The notes below the pieces were generated by a model. It searched no databases. It was not told the origin of the DNA and was given only the letters and a program-made list of their open reading frames with translations. A stretch of 64,000 bases of DNA from Lineus longissimus. Lineage: Eukaryota; Nemertea; Pilidiophora; Heteronemertea; Lineidae. The stretch is taken from contig NC_088314.1 of NCBI RefSeq assembly GCF_910592395.1, positions 17,271,998 through 17,335,997 of the forward strand, in the 5' to 3' direction. This document shows positions 61,221 through 64,000 of the stretch, piece after piece. Position numbers and translations under genes: made by a program. Each line of letters opens with the position of its first letter. Position 1 is the first letter of the stretch.

Positions 61221-63777
61221 CTACAACACCAGGTGTAGGCCTAGGCCTCACCGTGGTTGCCTTAGGTCCTGTTGTACATGAATTGCACGATTTTTGACAA
61301 TTCACAAGCATCCAGTTTGGGTTCTTTTGGCATTCGCCAATTTTCGCCCAGTTGTCACAACTATTGTGACTATCTTTACAGTCCTCTGAAAGAAAAAATT
61401 AGGCTTCAATATTTAGCGAGACATGTTCCAAAGTGGTTGGAACGCCGGACTGGTAATCAGGAGATCGTGTATTCGAATCCCGTCATTGTGTCTTTGAGCA
61501 AAACCTTCAACGTTTCATTATTTCCTCCTTCATACGAGACGTAAAACCAAGGCTAGTTTCACCTGATGTCTTTGCCAAGGTAAACAAAAGATCTCACCAA
61601 GTGAGAAACTAATGTTGGGTAGCTTCCGATGACGACTAATGAGTGGCATTTTTAAAAATCATTAGAGGTACATTTACTGGAATCGAGATTGTCAGGTAAA
61701 GAAAATAATACACCTGTACATGTATAATTAGCCAATGATAGAAAACATTTCTGGGGGAGGGCCGAAGGAGCGAACATCAATCTCTGATTTCCCATGGATG
61801 CTCTACCTTTGGCCGAAGATGGATACACTGGGGCCAAACCCGAAAGGCGCCTGTCTGTAGAGTGACATGTAAAAACGCTCATTCCGCCTTGCAGAAGAAC
61901 TTTACTCTGGAGAATAACACCTCCAAACTATTACCGTGAGAATATCAACTCCGACCTTTTTGTTGGTCCATGACCCAAAGAGTTGATAGCACGCTCAAGA
62001 ATGAGAAGGAGGTTCAAATGCCAGACAGAGGAAGTTGCAACAAAGGTAGAGTTGTGATTGGAAAAACGATGGGTTTTGGGTGTGATCTTACTTTCTTTAG
62101 TCGGCGTTGTTCCCGGAGGCCCTGGCATACCTGGCGTTGGGGTCACACCTGAAATATAAAAATCAAACTTAGGTTGCAGATCAATATTCAATCTTGAGAT
62201 TCGTTGGTAGAAAACCCTGTGATACAGTTTGTAAGATTGTTACATTCTGTGGCAGGCCGAAATAAGCAATTTCAGCTGTTATATCTGAACAAGGGAAATG
62301 TACACACTTTTTGTAGGTTATGTTATATTAGTTTAGTCAGTTCATCCCAAGTAAACGAATCAGCCAAGTATGATTCAAATGTGCCCCAGTATCCGTTGTC
62401 CAAAAGGTGGGCGTATCATCACCATCTTACCTCGGTGCTGATGTAACAGGTTGAAATGTCCCAGGCCGGAGTGTCCGTAGGGCAGAGTATTTTGTTTTGC
62501 GTTGCTTATTTCCGAGTGTTGAGCTTTAGAACAATGTTGGGCTACTAATCCGTCACCCTAAAGAGAGACGGGCACTTTTTCCTTGAGGCATTTCAGACAG
62601 CTACATTGTCATGTTTTCTAAATCGCCTCCCTTACCCGTTTGCGTAATAGCATGATCAAAGACTTCAACTTCGCAGAGGGTCAGTGGAAGCTTGCTTGGT
62701 TGGACGACAGCCACATATCGTCCGATTCGGTTCGTGCATGTGAATGTGGCTGTTCCTCCTTGTTGGACTGGAGGGCCCTGGTGAGCACACACCTCGCTCT
62801 GTGTGTACTGAAGCTTCTGGCCAGGAGTGGGTTCTTGGTTTGTCACAACGATGTCGAAATTAGCCAACCGCTCGCCTGAAAGTACATGTATTTGCATGAG
62901 AGTACTGAAATAGCTGTATGTTAGTGACTTTTCGCAAATCCCCCGGAATGCGGACGCCTGTCCCATTGTTCGACATCGTGATCATCAGGAGCTTGAACCG
63001 GGATAGGCGTTCGCTTGCGTTTCGGGGGTGAACATTGTGCTGATTTTGTAATTAAAAATGTGACAAAACGACATTGATTTCGTGAAAACAAGTTCATGAC
63101 AATGTGGTAATTTGGTGACGGCCGTCAGATATGTACATGTACAGCGAAGTCTTTCACCTGTTCCCTGTTTATGGAATAATACGAATATATCACGAATATC
63201 CTCACTAACAAACCAGGTAAATCATAAAAGAATGTACTCTTTCATAACTTTATGTGTTTACAACTGATTGTAATTAACTTCAAGGAGACAATCATGCCTA
63301 ACATCAAGTCAGGTTGACACTACATGTATTTAGTAAAACACTACTTTATAGAACTGCTACATGATATAGCCTTACCACAACAGTCCGCACGGTTATATAA
63401 GACAACCGTTCTGACATCTCTTTTCGTCTCAAGGTCAACTGCCCACCAGTTATTCGTGCTTGTGTCCGAACGACCTGAGGTATGGGTGCAGCTATCTGAT
63501 ATGAACTGCTGATCTTTGTTCCCATCTACTGCACGGGAGGCATCGCCATAGAACGCCCTGTCGAATTGGAGAGTTGGCTTTCCTAAGGCGATGTTCGCAC
63601 CTGTAACGAGGAAGGCTAAGGTTATGTTTAACATTTCCATCATTCTGCCTGAGAAGCACTTATGGTTTCCAAGGGATCACATCATATAACCAAACAATAC
63701 TGAGACAAAAAAAGAAGAAAATGCAGCAAAATTTTACTTACCTTCGACAGTTGGGGCCCGGCTCGGACCCGTCAAAC
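61221..63777 (-). CDS. fucolectin-type (F5/8C-related FTP) lectin with ShKT domain, partial at both ends
   Basis: Five minus-strand exons, all with phase-1 borders: 63777-63742 (Pro-rich linker), 63600-63376 and 62875-62636 (one FTP lectin domain), 62148-62092 (Pro/Thr linker) and 61385-61221 (ShKT). The FTP domain shows A-N-I-A-L-G-K-P, then A-V-D-G-N, W-W-A-V-D-L, N-R-A-D-C-C-G-E-R-L, then C-T-N and L-C-E-V-E-V. This is the full fucolectin/tachylectin-4/pentraxin-1 pattern. The ShKT exon has D-C-K-D, then C-D-N-W-A-K-I-G-E-C, N-P-N-W-M and C-Q-K-S-C-N-S-C. It probably encodes a secreted fucose-binding or innate-recognition protein with repeated modules. The 5' end is beyond 64000. The gene continues below 61221 (phase-1 donor), but the next exon was not found. 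Confidence 0.85.
61425..61950 (+). repeat. tRNA-derived SINE
   Basis: GTGGTTGGAACGCCGGACTG resembles an A box region and GTATTCGAATCCCGTC is a B box/T-arm. Then comes GTCTTTGAGCAAAACCTTCA, which resembles the conserved central domain of several marine SINEs. Later parts match 18130-18420. It lies in an intron of the lectin gene. Confidence 0.6.
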
Positions 63778-63937
63778 CTGAAACATAAAAGCTTGATTAT
63801 AAATCAAATTCAACTGATACTTCAACGTGCAATATACACTCAGTCAGTGGCAGTCCATGTCACGGTTTTTGTCAACGACAGGCTTTCGTCAAGTTAACAT
63901 TCCTTTCCTTGACGGTTCCGTGTCAGTGGCGTGTCAT

Positions 63938-64000
63938 TAGGGAGTTTTCCCAGATGAGTTCTCGAAACGCCAACGCCTACATATATCACATTTTTCGGCA
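63938..64000. repeat. start of a TAGGGAGTTTTC-type MITE
   Basis: TAGGGAGTTTTCCCAG and then CGAAACGCCAACGCCTAC match the left part of the 13381-13501 MITE. The copy is cut by the window edge. Confidence 0.6.

Overview
This window looks like a piece of a metazoan nuclear genome, most likely a marine invertebrate and plausibly a cephalochordate or ambulacrarian. The evidence is split genes with GT-AG introns, mostly phase-1 exon borders around extracellular modules, a large load of MITEs and foldback elements, and frequent ACATGTAC and GTAGGCCTA motifs. The species is inference only. No prokaryotic features, CRISPR arrays or confident functional tRNA/rRNA genes were seen. All gene models were built by eye, by joining exons whose splice sites and reading phases agree.

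Left third (1-23 kb). The window opens in the 3' end of a Tigger/pogo transposase. It is followed by a minus-strand methyltransferase of the bacterial CmcI/cephalosporin-hydroxylase type (1.7-4.6 kb, 5' exon missing), two foldback elements (5.5-7.1 kb), and a complete four-exon EF-hand gene with a 22-nt microexon (7.4-9.2 kb). Next comes a minus-strand secreted protein ending in a PAN/Apple domain (11.8-14.6 kb). A plus-strand cysteine-rich gene follows, resembling the PCSK9 C-terminal module plus a PAN-like tail (17.8-21.3 kb), with a degraded copy of the EF-hand last exon just beyond it.

Middle (23-39 kb). This part is repeat-rich. It holds a 1.65-kb foldback element with about 390-bp arms, a decayed AT-rich ORF block, and a complete four-exon gene for a GPI-anchored protein with two Ig domains (26.8-30.8 kb) inside a 1.54-kb tandem duplication. 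A 1.1-kb foldback element with Tc1-like ends lies at 36.3-37.4 kb.

Right (39.5-64 kb). The centrepiece is a complete 13-exon ionotropic glutamate receptor (853 aa, 39.5-53.5 kb) with an unusual pore: Gly at the Q/R site. After it come two exons of a minus-strand zinc metalloprotease whose HExxHxxGxxH motif is split by an intron, and a 793-bp tandem duplication carrying a tRNA-like element and a putative exon. The window ends in the 3' portion of a minus-strand fucolectin-type lectin gene with a ShKT domain that runs off the right edge.

The genes do not form a pathway. Most encode secreted or cell-surface proteins built by phase-1 exon shuffling. Several MITE families recur in the introns of different genes here.
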